A stretch of DNA of 64,000 nt. Source: Ancistrus triradiatus (lineage: Eukaryota > Chordata > Actinopteri > Siluriformes > Loricariidae). Of the stretch, positions 45,601 to 55,885 are shown one piece after another. Under the pieces are notes generated by a model that was given only the letters and a program-made list of their open reading frames with translations, searched no databases and was not told where the DNA came from. The translations under genes and the position numbers were made by a program. The stretch lies in assembly GCA_025084515.1 (NCBI GenBank), contig JAJAGP010000762.1, forward strand, positions 62,001-126,000, in the 5' to 3' direction. Positions within the stretch are counted from its first letter, which is position 1, and the number at the start of each line of letters is the position of its first letter.

Positions 45601-48345
45601 TAAACTTGGCGTCTCAAACACCATCCCCAGCTGATCGGAACCTTCATTCATGGATCTGTTAAGTCCAGCTCTGATTAACCCGACCGAGCTACTGATGGTC
45701 TAGAACTCTGACTAACATTTCTGACTCAGAACATTCACATTAAGAGCTAGAGATGCAGTGGGGCAAAAAAGTATTTAGTCAGCCACTGTGTGCACATTCT
45801 CCTACTTAGAGAGAGATGAGAGAGTTCTGTAACTATGAGAGACAAAATGAGAAATAAAAATCCAGGAAAGAATTTAATTGTAAATCATGGTGAAAATAAG
45901 TATTTGGTCACCCACAAACAAGCAAGATTTCTGGCTCTCACAGACCTGTAACAACAAGAAGCTCTTCAGTCCTCCACTCGTTACCTTTATTAATGGCACC
46001 TGTTTGACTTCGTTAAATGTATAAAAGACTCAACCATGGCCAAGACCAAAGAGCTGTCGAAGGACACCAGGAACAAAATTGTAGACCTGTAGCAGGCTGG
46101 GAAGAGTGAATCTACAATAGGCAAGCAGGTTGGTGTGAATAAATCAACTGTGGGAGCAATTGTAAGAAAATTGGAAGACATACAAGACCATTGATAATCT
46201 CCCTTGATCTGGGGCTCCACGCAAGATCTCATCCCGTGGGGTCAAAATGATCATGAGAACGATGAGCAAAAATCCCAGAACTACACGGAGGGACCTGATG
46301 AATGACCTGCAGAGAGCTGGGACCAAAGTAACAAAGGCTACCATCAGTTACAGACTACGCCGAGAGGGACTCAGATCCTACAGTGCCAGGCGTGTCCCCC
46401 TGCTTAAGCCAGTATGAAACATGTCCAGGGCCCGTCTTGAAGTTTGCCAGAGAGCATCATATGGAATGATCCAGAAGAGGATTGGGAGAATATCATGTGG
46501 TCAGATGAAACCAAGAAATAGAAGTTTTTGGTAAAAAAACTCAAACTTCGTTGTGTTTGGAGGAAGAAGAACGCCAGAGTTGCATCCCACGAAAGTACCA
46601 CACCTACCTGAATGTGAAGCATGGGGGTGGAAATCAGGGAGGACAGGACGACTGAGCCGTGTTAAGGGAAGAATGAACGGGGCCATGTATTGTGAGATTT
46701 TAAGCCAAAACCTCCTTCCATCAGTGAGAGCATTGAAGATGGAACGTGGCTGGGGCTTCCAGCATGACAATGATCCCAAACGCACTGCTCGGCCAACAAA
46801 GGAGTGGCTCCGTAAAAAGCATTTCAAGGTCCTGCAGTGGCCTAGCCAGTCTCCAGACCTCAGCCCCATAGAACATTTGTGGAGGGAGTTGAAAGTCCGT
46901 CTTGTCCCAAAACATCACTGCTCTAGAGGAGATCCGCTTGGAGGAATGGGCCAAAATACCAGCTACAGTGTGTGCCAACCTGGTGAAAACTTACAAGAAA
47001 CGTTTGACCGTCATTGCCAACAAAGGTTATGTTACAAAGTATTGAGTTGAAGTTTTGTTATTGACCAAATACTTATTTTCCACCAAGAGTTACAATTAAA
47101 TTCTTTAAAAATCCTACAATGTGATTTCCTGGATTTTTTTTCTCATTTTGTCTAGTTGAAGTGTACCCATGATGAAAATTACAGACCTCTCATCTTTTTA
47201 AGTAAGACAACTTGCACAGTCAGTGGCTGGCTAAATACTTTTAGCCCCACTGTAATTCATTTAAATTACAATGGGATCTTCTACTTTGGTTCTAACACCG
47301 GGATGTCACGGATTTGCTTCTGCTGGTATAATAGTGGATCTTAGTAACAGCCTGCCTTAGAAATCAGACCCATTTCATTTACTGAATGGAAATAAACTTC
47401 CTTTTTTAATAAATCAAAGATGACCAATTGACATGTGTTTATTTTCTGTATAATAAACAGCCATTGATAAATTCTGATCCTCTGTTAGGACTGATGCCCA
47501 TAGTCTGACGATGATGATGTTTTAGGGGACCAAAAGAATGGAAACATTTTACCTGAAACAATGCTGATAAACAAATCGTCTTTTTCTGTCCTATCTTAAA
47601 ATCTAACGATAAACACTGATATCAGAACTGTAGTATAATCCCAATAATGCACTCCAGGTTTGTGCTATAACGTCACATATCGGTACTGATCTACAACTGC
47701 AGTTCAGCAGTGCCACAAATCATGTAAGGAACACGTTAAAACAAACAAAAAAAACAGCTACAAATAACCTACATAGTTGGAATAACAATGACAAATAGAT
47801 TAAGCTATGCTTACTGAAATATTTGCAATGGGCATATACAGTATGATGCAATCACAGGAAGTTTATGCATCAAGTTAAGAAATAATAGAAGCACAAAGAT
47901 AAAGGTGAAAAGCGCATTTACTATTAAAAATTAAAATTATTTCTGCAGAAAAAACATGACAGGCTTTCCACTTCTATAAAACAAACTATACAAATACATT
48001 TTCAGTTCAACCTAAAAGGACGAATTCAATTAAACAATCAAAAACCACAAAACTAAACGTTTAAAAGATCGAGATCCGCTTATGGAACAGCAGCAGATCA
48101 TTTAGAGGATGGAGCTACACAGCTCATTAAATTTATCTTTAGATATTAAAATAGTTAAAACGCGACATCGACAGCAGGAGCGCTCCACTGCAGAGAGATA
48201 ACTAAATGTCTGAATAATAAAAGTTTAAGCACTGACCCTAACACAGTTATCACAATTCCTACAACATTAGTGTTAATATTTTAAAGTTACAATCTCACCT
48301 GGATCGGGTCACCGCCAGCAGCACGTGCGAGCTAAACACAGCCAT
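33443..48345 (-). CDS. letm2: letm2, LETM1-domain mitochondrial protein
   Basis: Ten coding exons total 1383 bp (460 aa; human LETM2 is about 491). Order: 48345-48299, 45147-44754, 44296-44153, 42768-42628, 42441-42238, 42097-41978, 37935-37816, 36877-36785, 36664-36599 and 33496-33443. All junctions have GT-AG ends and consistent phase. The start MAVFSSHVLLAVTRSR is a plausible mitochondrial presequence. A membrane segment (DLFRLVPFMVFIIVPFMEFL) is followed by the LETM ribosome-binding-like domain (LELAKFLQETIAEMARRN, RPQLVALCKLLELQPIGTNN, LQAACRSRGMRALG). The end AKGAEMAQKSKVSANGL matches the tail of mammalian LETM2, which separates it from LETM1. No EF-hand extension was seen. The family acts in mitochondrial inner-membrane cation (K+/Ca2+ with H+) balance; LETM2 itself is poorly characterised. 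It lies head-to-head with nsd3. Confidence 0.95.
33506..33538. repeat. (CA)n before letm2 last exon
   Basis: About 16 CA units on plus (UG on the transcript), ending about 10 bases before the last acceptor. Confidence 0.9.
33680..35130 (-). mobile_element. L2-type LINE, truncated, minus
   Basis: The minus strand carries the 3' part of a reverse transcriptase ORF: YGVPQGSVLGPLLFSLYML near 34950, NSDKTEVLLVGPKAMRDRL, then LSSLHWLPVKFRIDYKILL, GLAPHYLSELLEFYNPTRLL and MAPQLWNKLPTF near 34140. The 3' end AAGCGCTATATAAATAAATC (complement) lies at 33690. Frameshifts break the ORF. It lies in the last letm2 intron, in the same direction as letm2. Confidence 0.9.
35131..36598. other. letm2 last intron, remaining part
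   Basis: 35560-35830 holds further decayed LINE-like words (TCATCATTTCCAGGTTGGAT, AGTCTGAAGACTCACCTCTC). No other feature was recognised. Confidence 0.45.
36599..36664 (-). CDS. letm2: letm2 coding exon 9
   Basis: 66 bp, acceptor TGTGTTAG after a TG repeat, donor GTAAGT. It reads AEELVEKQRSLDMPSPEAQL then IH. Phase 0 at both ends. Confidence 0.8.
36785..36877 (-). CDS. letm2: letm2 coding exon 8
   Basis: 93 bp, acceptor GTGACAG, donor GTAGGT. It reads KAPVETEANTKPLSSSVEML and VDSAPVIKDRK. This is the low-complexity C-terminal region, aligned with mammalian LETM2 by the MLVDSAP segment. Confidence 0.8.
37020..37440. repeat. Repeat-derived letm2 intron sequence
   Basis: TACATGCACTTAATCATATTTC at 37028 resembles 1890-1960. 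GTAGGATGGGGTCACGTTCTG and ACCCATCGTAAGTTCAATGT at 37085-37130 belong to a common teleost dispersed repeat. ATCTGGCAACCCT recurs at 37366. Confidence 0.45.
37816..37935 (-). CDS. letm2: letm2 coding exon 7
   Basis: 120 bp, acceptor GTGTTGCAG, donor GTACGA. It reads WLDLHLKENVPPSLLLLSRA and MYLTDLKPKPPIIPPVPKLE, closely matching the end of the LETM domain in LETM1 and LETM2. Confidence 0.93.
38270..38500. repeat. Dispersed repeat (CACGATATTTATTATGATAC class)
   Basis: Starts TTAGGGGTGAGTGACCTGAT, then poly-A, then ATCACAATATTT and GTGACAGATTCTTAAAAACT. It is related to 31558-31690 (AGCGACAGATTCCTAAACTA) and 41595-41690. Probably a non-autonomous DNA transposon family. Confidence 0.6.
38589..39097. 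mobile_element. Non-autonomous TIR element
   Basis: About 509 bp bounded by ACCGTATTTTTCGGGTTATA on the left and the inverse AAAAAAAATACGGTA on the right, with repeated GGCGCA words inside each end (TTATAAGGCGCA, TTTAAGGCGCACTTTCGATT). There is no transposase. I recognise this end sequence as a widespread vertebrate repeat. Confidence 0.75.
39110..41225 (+). mobile_element. L2-type LINE, internally deleted, plus
   Basis: Reverse-transcriptase pieces are readable on plus: KPLIKKANLDP near 39160, SFLVLFDLSAAFNNIVHDVL near 39410, HCYADDTQLYISAKAND near 39520, and C-terminal HITPVLSSLHWLPVKFRIDY, SYMAPQLWNKLPTFVRD near 40290. At about 39475 the frame jumps from the LLNML region to the segment before YADD, so part of the palm is deleted. 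The 3' end is AAGCGCTATATAAATAGATC. It is antisense inside a letm2 intron and inverted relative to 33680-35130. Confidence 0.9.
41595..41690. repeat. Dispersed repeat (GGGGTGGATATCGG class)
   Basis: TAGGGGTGGATATCGGAAAG followed by ACGATACGATACACG and ATATTGCGACATATTGTGAT. It is similar in style to repeats at 31558 and 38270. Confidence 0.5.
41978..42097 (-). CDS. letm2: letm2 coding exon 6
   Basis: 120 bp, acceptor GTGTAG, donor GTACGA. It reads MISKEGVSVMTVAELQAACR then SRGMRALGLTTDQLREQLQQ, a highly conserved LETM-domain block. Confidence 0.95.
42238..42441 (-). CDS. letm2: letm2 coding exon 5
   Basis: 204 bp, acceptor GTGTGTGCAG, donor GTCAGA. It reads VRHTGEQPSTQDIVKFSKLF, then RPQLVALCKLLELQPIGTNN and LLRFQLMMQLRTIKSDDE. 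Core LETM domain. Confidence 0.95.
42628..42768 (-). CDS. letm2: letm2 coding exon 4
   Basis: 141 bp, acceptor CTACAG, donor GTGCGA. It reads EEKQKKGLAAKLELAKFLQE then TIAEMARRNKAAAGGDETQK. The helical start of the LETM domain. Confidence 0.95.
42769..44152. other. letm2 intron with dispersed repeat
   Basis: 43430-43560 contains TTTGAACTCCGATTTGTTTG and GGATTAATCCATTCCCGACC, words of a common teleost repeat. Nothing else was recognised. Confidence 0.5.
44153..44296 (-). CDS. letm2: letm2 coding exon 3 (membrane segment)
   Basis: 144 bp, acceptor TTTGTAG, donor GTAACG. It begins LMRTCADLFRLVPFMVFIIV and continues [20 protein letters not shown]. This is the single inner-membrane segment and the proline-rich turn that typify LETM proteins. 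Confidence 0.96.
44754..45147 (-). CDS. letm2: letm2 coding exon 2
   Basis: 394 bp, acceptor GCTCTCTCAG, donor GTACGT. It completes the mitochondrial targeting region (SSYLLIKHPSLSPLSLSCIR), then a variable segment, then LGQRVLDELKHYYHGFRLLG and IAGRMVWRLLHGQQLTRRER before the membrane segment. It enters with one base completing an Arg codon shared with exon 1. Confidence 0.93.
45148..45755. other. letm2 intron, no feature
   Basis: No repeat family or coding content recognised. Confidence 0.4.
45756..47252 (+). mobile_element. Tc1 element (family A), decayed
   Basis: 1497 bp between CAGTGGGGCAAAAAAGTATT and its inverse ending GCCCCACTG. Transposase pieces are readable on plus at 46036 and 46553-47050 (GWGFQHDNDPKRTARPTKEW, QSPDLSPIEHLWRELKV) with several frameshifts. 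The left flanking dinucleotide is TG rather than TA, so that site has mutated. It lies in the first letm2 intron, antisense to the gene. Confidence 0.88.
47253..48298. other. letm2 first intron, no feature
   Basis: AT-rich intron sequence. No coding or repeat signature recognised. Confidence 0.4.
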
Positions 48346-48367
48346 GATGATCAGACCACGCTCCGGC
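48299..48367 (-). CDS. letm2: letm2 coding exon 1 (start codon)
   Basis: Exon 48367-48299: acceptor TTTTGCAG, 22 bases of 5' UTR, ATG at 48345-48343, then MAVFSSHVLLAVTRS and two bases before donor GTGAGA. The coding part is 47 bp. The start aligns with the hydrophobic, Arg-containing start of mammalian LETM2. An acceptor in front means at least one non-coding exon lies further right. Confidence 0.9.
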
Positions 48368-50824
48368 CTGCAAAACAACCACACAAAGGAGGCTTAGGTA
48401 AAACAAATCAGCACAGCATCACACCAAAGCAGCTTTCGGTTCATTATTTACAGAACACGATGCCATGGGGATGTTCCCCAACTGTCCCCTGTACCCAGAC
48501 AGCTGAGAACGAGCAGAGAGAGAGGGACAGACACAGGGGCTCGTGTTGCTGCTCCTAAATTTAAACCACAGTGGGGTTCCAGCTGAGCAAGAATCTGTAA
48601 CCTCTATTAAACAAATCAGTACAATTATCATAAACGAGAATTTCAGTGATTTTCCATCAGTGTAACAAAAAACAAAAAAAAACACTCATATTGGAGGTCT
48701 AAGGGCATTTGCTACACTCCTTTAGAAGCACATTAAAAAAAAAGCACTAATTGTTTTCTCTCCTTTCTCCCCCTGTCATGGTCCGAGGGTCACAAGGCCA
48801 GCGAGAGTCACTGCACAACATGTGGACGCTGATTTCTTTTTCAGCAGCACACACCAGACTTCTCTCCCTGATGCCCCAAGAGCCTTGTTGTTTAGGAGAT
48901 GCTCCAACCCAGTTTTCTGGTCATAACAAATCTGTCCCTTTTTAAAGTGGCTCAGGTGTGAGCTGAACATTTCTCCCACATTCAACACACCCACTACAGG
49001 AACAGACTGTTCACTTACTTGTAGACTTTGGTGAGGAACTAAACCAGACACTACATTACACTGCCACGCCCTAATGGGCTAAATCTTTTTGTGTGTTTTA
49101 CACCATATCAGCAGTTAGGCTACCTGTACAGCAAAGGGTGGGTTACATTCACAGTGCATCACCTTTTAAATACAGGCTGTAGAACAGGATCGCTGCCTTA
49201 AGTCAGTACGATAAAACTACCGTGTTTAATATTATCGTAAGTCTCAATCCTCGGCTCATGCAAACAGCGAGGTCAACATTGTGTATGACCGATAGGTGGC
49301 GCGCTCCTTCCCTCTCTCCCATCCCCTATTATGTAATAAGATATAAATGTAATCCTGTAGATAAAACAAAGAAGTGTGTTTTCATTTGATCTCAAGATCC
49401 CATTACAGGACTTATGAAGCCTCTTTGTTTATTTTACAGCCTGTGTGCATTTTACAGATAATTATGTTTTTTTCTCTCTAAAGGAACGGAGTTTCAGTTT
49501 TGTAACTAATGACCATGTAATATGTCCAGTCTTCATAAAATCAGAGTCTGGAACTCAAAACTCTGGGACTTGGCTTTGGATGAGAGATGAGGTCAGACTT
49601 TAGGATATTTAAACTTTTCAGTCAAATCTCTGAGACGGGACGCTGCATCTCGGCTCCAAAGCCCTGGTTCTTAATGACTGAATACGGAAACAAATCCCTG
49701 AGAGTAAGTAAGAACAGAGTTTAGAATTCGCGTCTCTCTTTCTGAGTTGGGTTTACACACAGATCTCTGTACGTTCATGCAGACTGCATTAGCATGTTAC
49801 TGATAACACACATCTCAGTTAGTACACAGTAAAGCACGCACACGAACGCACAAAGTGTGTTATCATAATTCCCTATTCATTATACAGTGCCTTTTTTTGT
49901 CCCTGAATAGTGCACTACATTACCCATAATGCAACACACCAATCTACTGCAGAGGGTGCTGGCAACTTCCACAAACACATCCCACAGTGACTGCTTTCAG
50001 CTCTCAATTTACTGAAGATAATGGAATGTACTGCATATTAAGTTAATCAGCTCACGTTCCACAAAGGAGAGGCAGCTCCCTCAGAAGAGCATGGCTCGAG
50101 GTGTTTAGTTTAAATACAAATAAATACATAAATGCTCCTGATTCTTCTTCTACACTACCACACGGGCGCCTGTTTACATTCTTAGAAATGATCGTTTTCT
50201 GACTGTTACAGGTCAAACTGTCCTAAATAATAATAATAAAAAACACAAACTAAATTAAATTAGTTTCTGGTCTATTTACTGTTAATCCCTGTTGTTGCGT
50301 TTGACATTTGCATTTAATGAAACATATTCACTGAAGCAAACATTTCATGAAAACTACTTTAAACCCCATGTAGTGCACTTCTATAGAGTAAACATAACAG
50401 CTGTTAGGACACAGCCCAGCATTCACCATGTAGTGCACTACGGAATACGGCTGTGCTCCAAACAAAACTGTAACAGAAAGATTGTAAATAAGTGTCGAAG
50501 ACCAATTAAATAAAATATCTCGAGAAAGTATGACTGTGAGCACGAAATAGGGTGGCCGAATCCCAAATTACCTTTACAGTTTTTAGCAGACGCCTTTATC
50601 CAATTTACCCTACATGCTTCACAAAGTGCGCTACATAGTATGCATAGCAGCCATCATTTACAATCGAATATAGAGCGCCTATGCAGTGGGCATGGAGATA
50701 GTTAAGAGTTCAGCAAACAACCAAAACTAGCGTAAATTCCCTAATCCTAACCTATTTTAATCTAACAAACAGCTCTTTCGCGCTGTGCTATGTACCATAC
50801 AGTACAATAAAACAGAATAAATAC
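48368..50824. other. letm2 5' intron with TAGTGCACTA-type repeats
   Basis: Around 49905-49945, 50365-50465 and 50560-50700 there are diverged segments with GTAGTGCACTA words (AATAGTGCACTACATTACCC, ATGTAGTGCACTACGGAATA), typical of a teleost interspersed repeat. A short SINE tail (TTTAGCAGACGCCTTTATCC) lies at about 50584. No coding exon was seen. Confidence 0.45.
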
Positions 50825-50950
50825 CTATTTGAATCCTTGGGTTTTCTGTTCGGTGTTTGTTCTTAAGCAGACGCCATTTGACTCGCTTCAGAGGAAAATG
50901 GAGTTTGACTGTTAAAGGGGTCAAATTTCTTCTTCGGTGTCCGCGATTCG
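50825..50950 (-). promoter_or_regulatory. Candidate letm2 first exon and promoter
   Basis: On minus, the sequence from GCCGAATCGCGGACACCGAA to AAATAG ends at a possible donor GTATTT (50824). The patch has more CpG than the surrounding intron and no ATG-led reading frame of note, as expected of a 5' UTR exon. Exact start unknown. Confidence 0.35.
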
Positions 50951-51329
50951 GCACAAAAACCTATTCCTTTTAAATCACTATGAGCCATTCACAGCATGCG
51001 GTTATTTCTAAACAATTACTTTAATTGAACGTTTAGTTAAACGCGATCATTCGTAGTTAATTCCCCGGTTCGGTTAATGGAAAGTTACCCAGTGAGCCAC
51101 CCCAAAAACGCTCGCCTAAGACTCCACACTAAAAAGCCCTAACTGGCAGGATCAGAGATGAGGGCCAAGCTGATTTGATTGACGTTAAATGTCACCAATG
51201 AGCGAGAGCGTGCTTCTAAATTATCCAATCGAATACCAAGGAAGTCCGACTCCCACTCTTCGACCATGGCATAATTGACAATAATGGTAACCAATAAAAC
51301 TGGGCCATGACTGTTTCTGACCAATCAGA

Positions 51330-51640
51330 TCCATGAATCCGAACATGCGATTCCATACGTGATGTAAGTAGTGCTACCCGGAGCCTGATTTCAGATCAGT
51401 TATTGTGTTGATGTAAGGACCATATTGTATGTTAAAATCAAATAAGAAGAACTGTTCTAGAAACAGCTGTTATTATTAAAGCGCCAGATTGCAGTAGTGA
51501 TGATGGAAATGCGGGAGTTGCTGTACGTGGCGGTGTTTTGTTACTTCAGCTACAGCGCTACACAGAAACTGAGCTCTCTTCTCACACTCGAGTTACTGCC
51601 GTGAAAGGTGCAATAAGTACAGGCTCAAATAAAGATAGTT
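51330..51640. promoter_or_regulatory. Candidate letm2-nsd3 divergent promoter region
   Basis: A GC-richer interval between the two divergent genes (AAGCGCCAGATTGCAGTAGT, GAAATGCGGGAGTTGCTGTA). CCGTGAAAG|GTGCAA at about 51608 could be a plus-strand donor. Position and composition only; no confirmed transcription start. Confidence 0.3.
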
Positions 51641-51945
51641 CCACAGGAACACGGACTGATTGAGCCGGTCCATAAGGTTTCTTTTAAACAATCGATATAT
51701 TCACGGTGTTGTCCAGTTGATCACTTGTATTGTGTTGATAATAAATAAAGTTGAATTAATTTTGGAAATGATCTCATTAAATTATACACGTGCATATGTG
51801 CGGGTGGTTGTTAAGGTTGGTGGGTCAGTAATTGAAATAAAAGTTCTTAATTGAAAACACAGTTATTAATAGTTGTTAGGTTAGTCTTGTGTGTTCTGTG
51901 TATGAATATGTGTGTAAACCTTTGTTAAATGACTAATGTAAATGT

Positions 51946-52003
<58 letters not shown>

Positions 52004-52010
52004 TGTGTGT
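51946..52010. repeat. (GT)n microsatellite
   Basis: About 30 GT units, directly left of the inverted repeat at 52011. Confidence 0.95.
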
Positions 52011-52036
52011 CACCCTACAGACGGGGCCTACAGCTG

Positions 52037-52067
<31 letters not shown>

Positions 52068-52110
52068 AACAAACAAACAGGAGTCAGCTGCAGGCCCCGT
52101 CTGTAGGGTG
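52011..52110. repeat. 28-bp inverted repeat with CA loop
   Basis: The left arm 52011-52038 starts CACCCTACAGACGGGGCCT; the right arm 52083-52110 is its inverse with one mismatch. The 44-bp loop is CA and CAAA repeats. Confidence 0.9.
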
Positions 52111-53753
52111 ATGTTGATATTTTAAGCTCAGTACAGACTGTATGTATTCGTGTCCTGGATTCAGATCAAGCTCATGTGTTGTTTTAGACTCGTCACGTTG
52201 TGTGTCTGTACTGTTGTGTACTTTATATACCAAACATGAACCACATATTCGCATGTATACAGTCACCTCCAAATGTATTGGGACCTGTCATGTAGATAAC
52301 CTAAAATCTATATATTAAGTAGCCGCATGTACACTGGCTGAGATTCTGGAGCTTGCATAAATGAGGAAGCTGTAGATTTTTGTAGGTTTATGTTTCAGTA
52401 ATATTGGTGTCCCTGTTATTAGTGTTTGGTGAAGCTTTTCGGTGAGTAGAACAGCACCCTGATGACTTCTGGTAAGTCACTGTTATTTAAATAAAGGAGC
52501 ACTGTCGTAGAAATGACTTAATAAAACAAATAATATGCAAACGATTCTCCAAACATCTCTGTAGAACATTTAAATCATTATTTTAAATGGTCTGTTATTC
52601 TATTGCAAAGTTTCTTAAGTTTGTTAATCTTCAAATGTGCTGTTTTAATGCAGATTTAGCGACACCTTATGTAAATGAAGAGAATTGCAGCAAAATGAAG
52701 CACTAAACCCTAAACATTTTACAAGTTTATATATTTATTTACTTTGGTTAATTGTCCTTTCCTGTTTCTACATATTGACATTTATTGGTCAAAACAAGTT
52801 TAGTATATTTATTATTTTATTCTAAATCTAATGTTGCATCTATTTAGCATTTTAAAAACTAAGACTCATTTATTGTGACTTAGGAGATTTAAATAGCAGA
52901 ATAAAGTCTGTTTTCCATAACTAAAGGTAGAATAAAATTATTTCTGCTATAGTTTCACTGTTCTAATAATAATAATAATAGTATAAACATTATGGTTTTA
53001 ATGTGAGTGTTTATGTTCCAACTTAGTTTACATTATAAAACAGTAATAAAAGCATAACAACATAAAAAAACATTATAATACATTAGTACTGCGTTTGATC
53101 ATTAATATATGTAGAAACTACATATCCCGACATGCGTGGCACTTCCTGCAGTACAGCCAATCAAGACGGTTTGCTTCAGCACTGTAGCTGTTGCCAGATT
53201 GACAATAATTCCCCAAAATTATGTTTTTTTGTTGTTGGTGTTGTTGTTGTTGTTGTTTTTTTTGTTGTTGTTGTTGTTTTCACATTAAGGAGTTAGAAGA
53301 ATCTCAGTTGGGTTCTAAGGTGATGTAGTATTTAAATACACTAACCCACCACCACAGGAAACAGTGCTCGAGTTTTGGCAGGGCCCTCTGGCCAAGTCGG
53401 GCATTGTATGCAGGCACGCCTGGCTTTGTCTGAGGGAGGAAGGATGGTCAAATGATGAAGCAGTTTTCTAATGTTATGTGATTGGTTTTTTTTGTTTGTG
53501 TGTTAAAGGGATTGTGTATCTAGTATTAAATCTTAATAATGATCCATTATGTATCTGAGCTTAGAGGATATTAGATAGTGACAATAATACCACTTTAAGG
53601 TGAAAGGGGGACATCTGACATCTGACATCTTTTTTTACTCTTTTCAGGTTATCCCGATCTGTGTTTGATCAAATGATCAAATTGATCAAAACAGTCAGAG
53701 TCATAAATCCCCGATAATTTTATATAGCTCATCCCAATCTGGCAACCCTAGCT

Positions 53754-53796
<43 letters not shown>

Positions 53797-54582
53797 GTGA
53801 CAAACACAGGGTTATTGATTACGGTTATTGATTGATCGAGTCTTAGACCATTACATGGGAATACTGTATTAGATCGTCTCAATACAATCTGGCAAACTTG
53901 ATTTTTCCAGACCTGGGTTCCCTGAGCGTCAGGAGTAGTCTTTAAGCACAACTACTTGTTTTGGCATCCCTGAAAATTTAATCTGGATCCCTGATAACCT
54001 CTGTGTTGTACCCCGCATCTGACAAACCTTGCAACTCTGCTTGATCAACCTAAACCCTTATTAATTGATCGATTGAAGTTATCAGGATTGTTTTGTTTTT
54101 GTTTTAGCTTTTCAATCCGTACTGATCAATACGATCAGGTGACTCTGATTGATCAAAGGCAGTCCTGTAATAAGTAAACCTGGAAAACAAAACAAAAAAA
54201 CAAACCTGACAGTTAATCAATCAGGCGATATTGCCTCAGGGTATTGCCTCACGGCTCAGGGAACAGGGTTCAAGACCAAACGCTACCTGTGTGGAATTTG
54301 CATGTTCTTCCCGTGTCTTAGTGTACTCTGGTTCCTCCCCTATTGCAATACGTGTTAAGGTCAACTGGTGTTTCTAAAGTGTCACAGTGCGTGTGTCTTG
54401 TAATGGACTGGCGCCCTGCACGGGGTTGGTTCCCATTTTGCGCCATGTGCTGCCTGTTAGCGCATAGCGAATGGGATTGAGTGGGTATAGAAAAGTGTAG
54501 CCAATATTGATAAGGCTGGAATTTGGGTGAATCTGAGTGTTTTATTCCAATCTGGCAACACTCGGCTGCTTTTGTTGCATCC

Positions 54583-54590
<8 letters not shown>
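52111..54590. other. letm2-nsd3 intergenic sequence
   Basis: No gene recognised. (TTG)n at 53230-53278; (TTA)n at 53756-53796; a GATC-rich stretch 53655-54165; a fish dispersed repeat at 54240-54470 (GTGTGGAATTTGCATGTTCT, AATGGACTGGCGCCCTGCAC); and repeated ATCTGGCAAC words at 53737, 53886 and 54550. Confidence 0.5.

Positions 54591-54619
<29 letters not shown>
54588..54619. repeat. (GA)n microsatellite
   Basis: About 15 GA units just upstream of the candidate nsd3 first exon. Confidence 0.9.
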
Positions 54620-54622
<3 letters not shown>

Positions 54623-54659
54623 ATGGAAGCTCTAATCGGTCCGATCTGCACTGAAGCAC

Positions 54660-54802
54660 CGATTCTTTCTGATTAATGGGGCACTGATGTGGCTTAGATG
54701 AAGCTCGAGCGGCTCCTTTGATCTGATCGGGTCCATTTCTTTGATCTCTGCTCCCGGAATCGGATTAGAAGCTCGGTTTGGTTAGAATGGGAAACGCTGA
54801 AG
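54660..54802 (+). promoter_or_regulatory. Candidate nsd3 5' UTR exon
   Basis: A CpG-containing stretch ending GCTGAAG followed by donor GTACCG at 54803. It contains ATG at 54787. If joined to the acceptor at 56088 this gives a 13-codon upstream frame ending at a TAA 18 bases before the nsd3 start. The exon left edge is unknown. Confidence 0.35.
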
Positions 54803-55510
54803 GTACCGACATTTTTTCCTTTTTCTCGCTCTGGTTCTGTTTTGCTGCGGATCTGCTGGTTCGGAGTGGAAGCGGATCCTCCGGCTGCATGCTCGCTCCG
54901 TGTCTGATTAAGAATCGGGCTTTAATTCGGACCGATTGCTTCTGAGATTAAAATAATAATTCTTCGATTTCTGAGCGGGAGAGAGGAAGACCAGTCGGGC
55001 CATTTAAAGGGCAGCCATGTTGCTTCAGCCTGCCTTACGTGCTCTTCACTTCGCTTTAGAGCAAACACTGAATGAGTTCTGATCCCAAATCCGATCTCTG
55101 TGTGCTCTGGGTGAGCTCAGAACTCAGATTTATTTAGATGTAAAAACCCCTCTTTGATCCACCGACCTGCCCCTTTAGCATTGGAACATAACGGTGGCTA
55201 AGCGAGCATGTTCATAATCATCACTAATGTGTACACAGAAAAGCTCAAAAACACAACAAATGTGACTGGTTTAATCTTACAGTTACTCCAGCAACCACGC
55301 GGTATTTACGAACACAGGACGGACATTGCTTATTTGTGTTTATATGTGTTTTAATAAAGGAAATGTGTAGCTGTTAGCGTTAGCACGGTGTAATTAAGTT
55401 AGCTACACAACAGTGTCACTGGATACAATGTAACAACTGACAGTGTAAACAATTACAACACAACAATAAAAATAGAACAATGTAACAATTCTAACAAATT
55501 ATATTATTAT
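54803..55510. other. nsd3 first-intron start, CpG-richer
   Basis: 54840-55030 remains relatively GC-rich (GGATCCTCCGGCTGCATGCT), consistent with the downstream side of a promoter. No coding content. Confidence 0.4.
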
Positions 55511-55519
55511 CACTATGAT

Positions 55520-55885
55520 ACAACTATTATTACAATGTAACAGAGCAGTAACTACGATGTAACACAAAGTGTAGTAAACATACGATGTAACACACAGTGT
55601 AGTAACAGTACAATGTATCACACAGTGTAGTAACAATATGATGTAACATGCAGTGTCATAAGAACACGGTGTCACATGCAGTGTCGTAACAAGAAGGTGT
55701 AACACAAGCAGTGTAGTAACGCTACGATGCAACACACAGTATCGTAACGAGATGTAACATGCAGTGTCGTCATGAGAAGGTGTAACACACAGTATAGTAA
55801 CAATACAATGTTACACAGTGTAGTGACGATACGATGTAACAGTGTAGTAATGGTACAATGTAACACAGTGTAGTTACGATACAGT
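55520..55885. repeat. Minisatellite, about 32-39 bp unit
   Basis: About ten imperfect copies of ACACAGTGTAGTAACAATAC with GATGTAAC. Spacing varies, and the left part is more irregular. The minus-strand frames over it are repeat artefacts. Confidence 0.8.
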
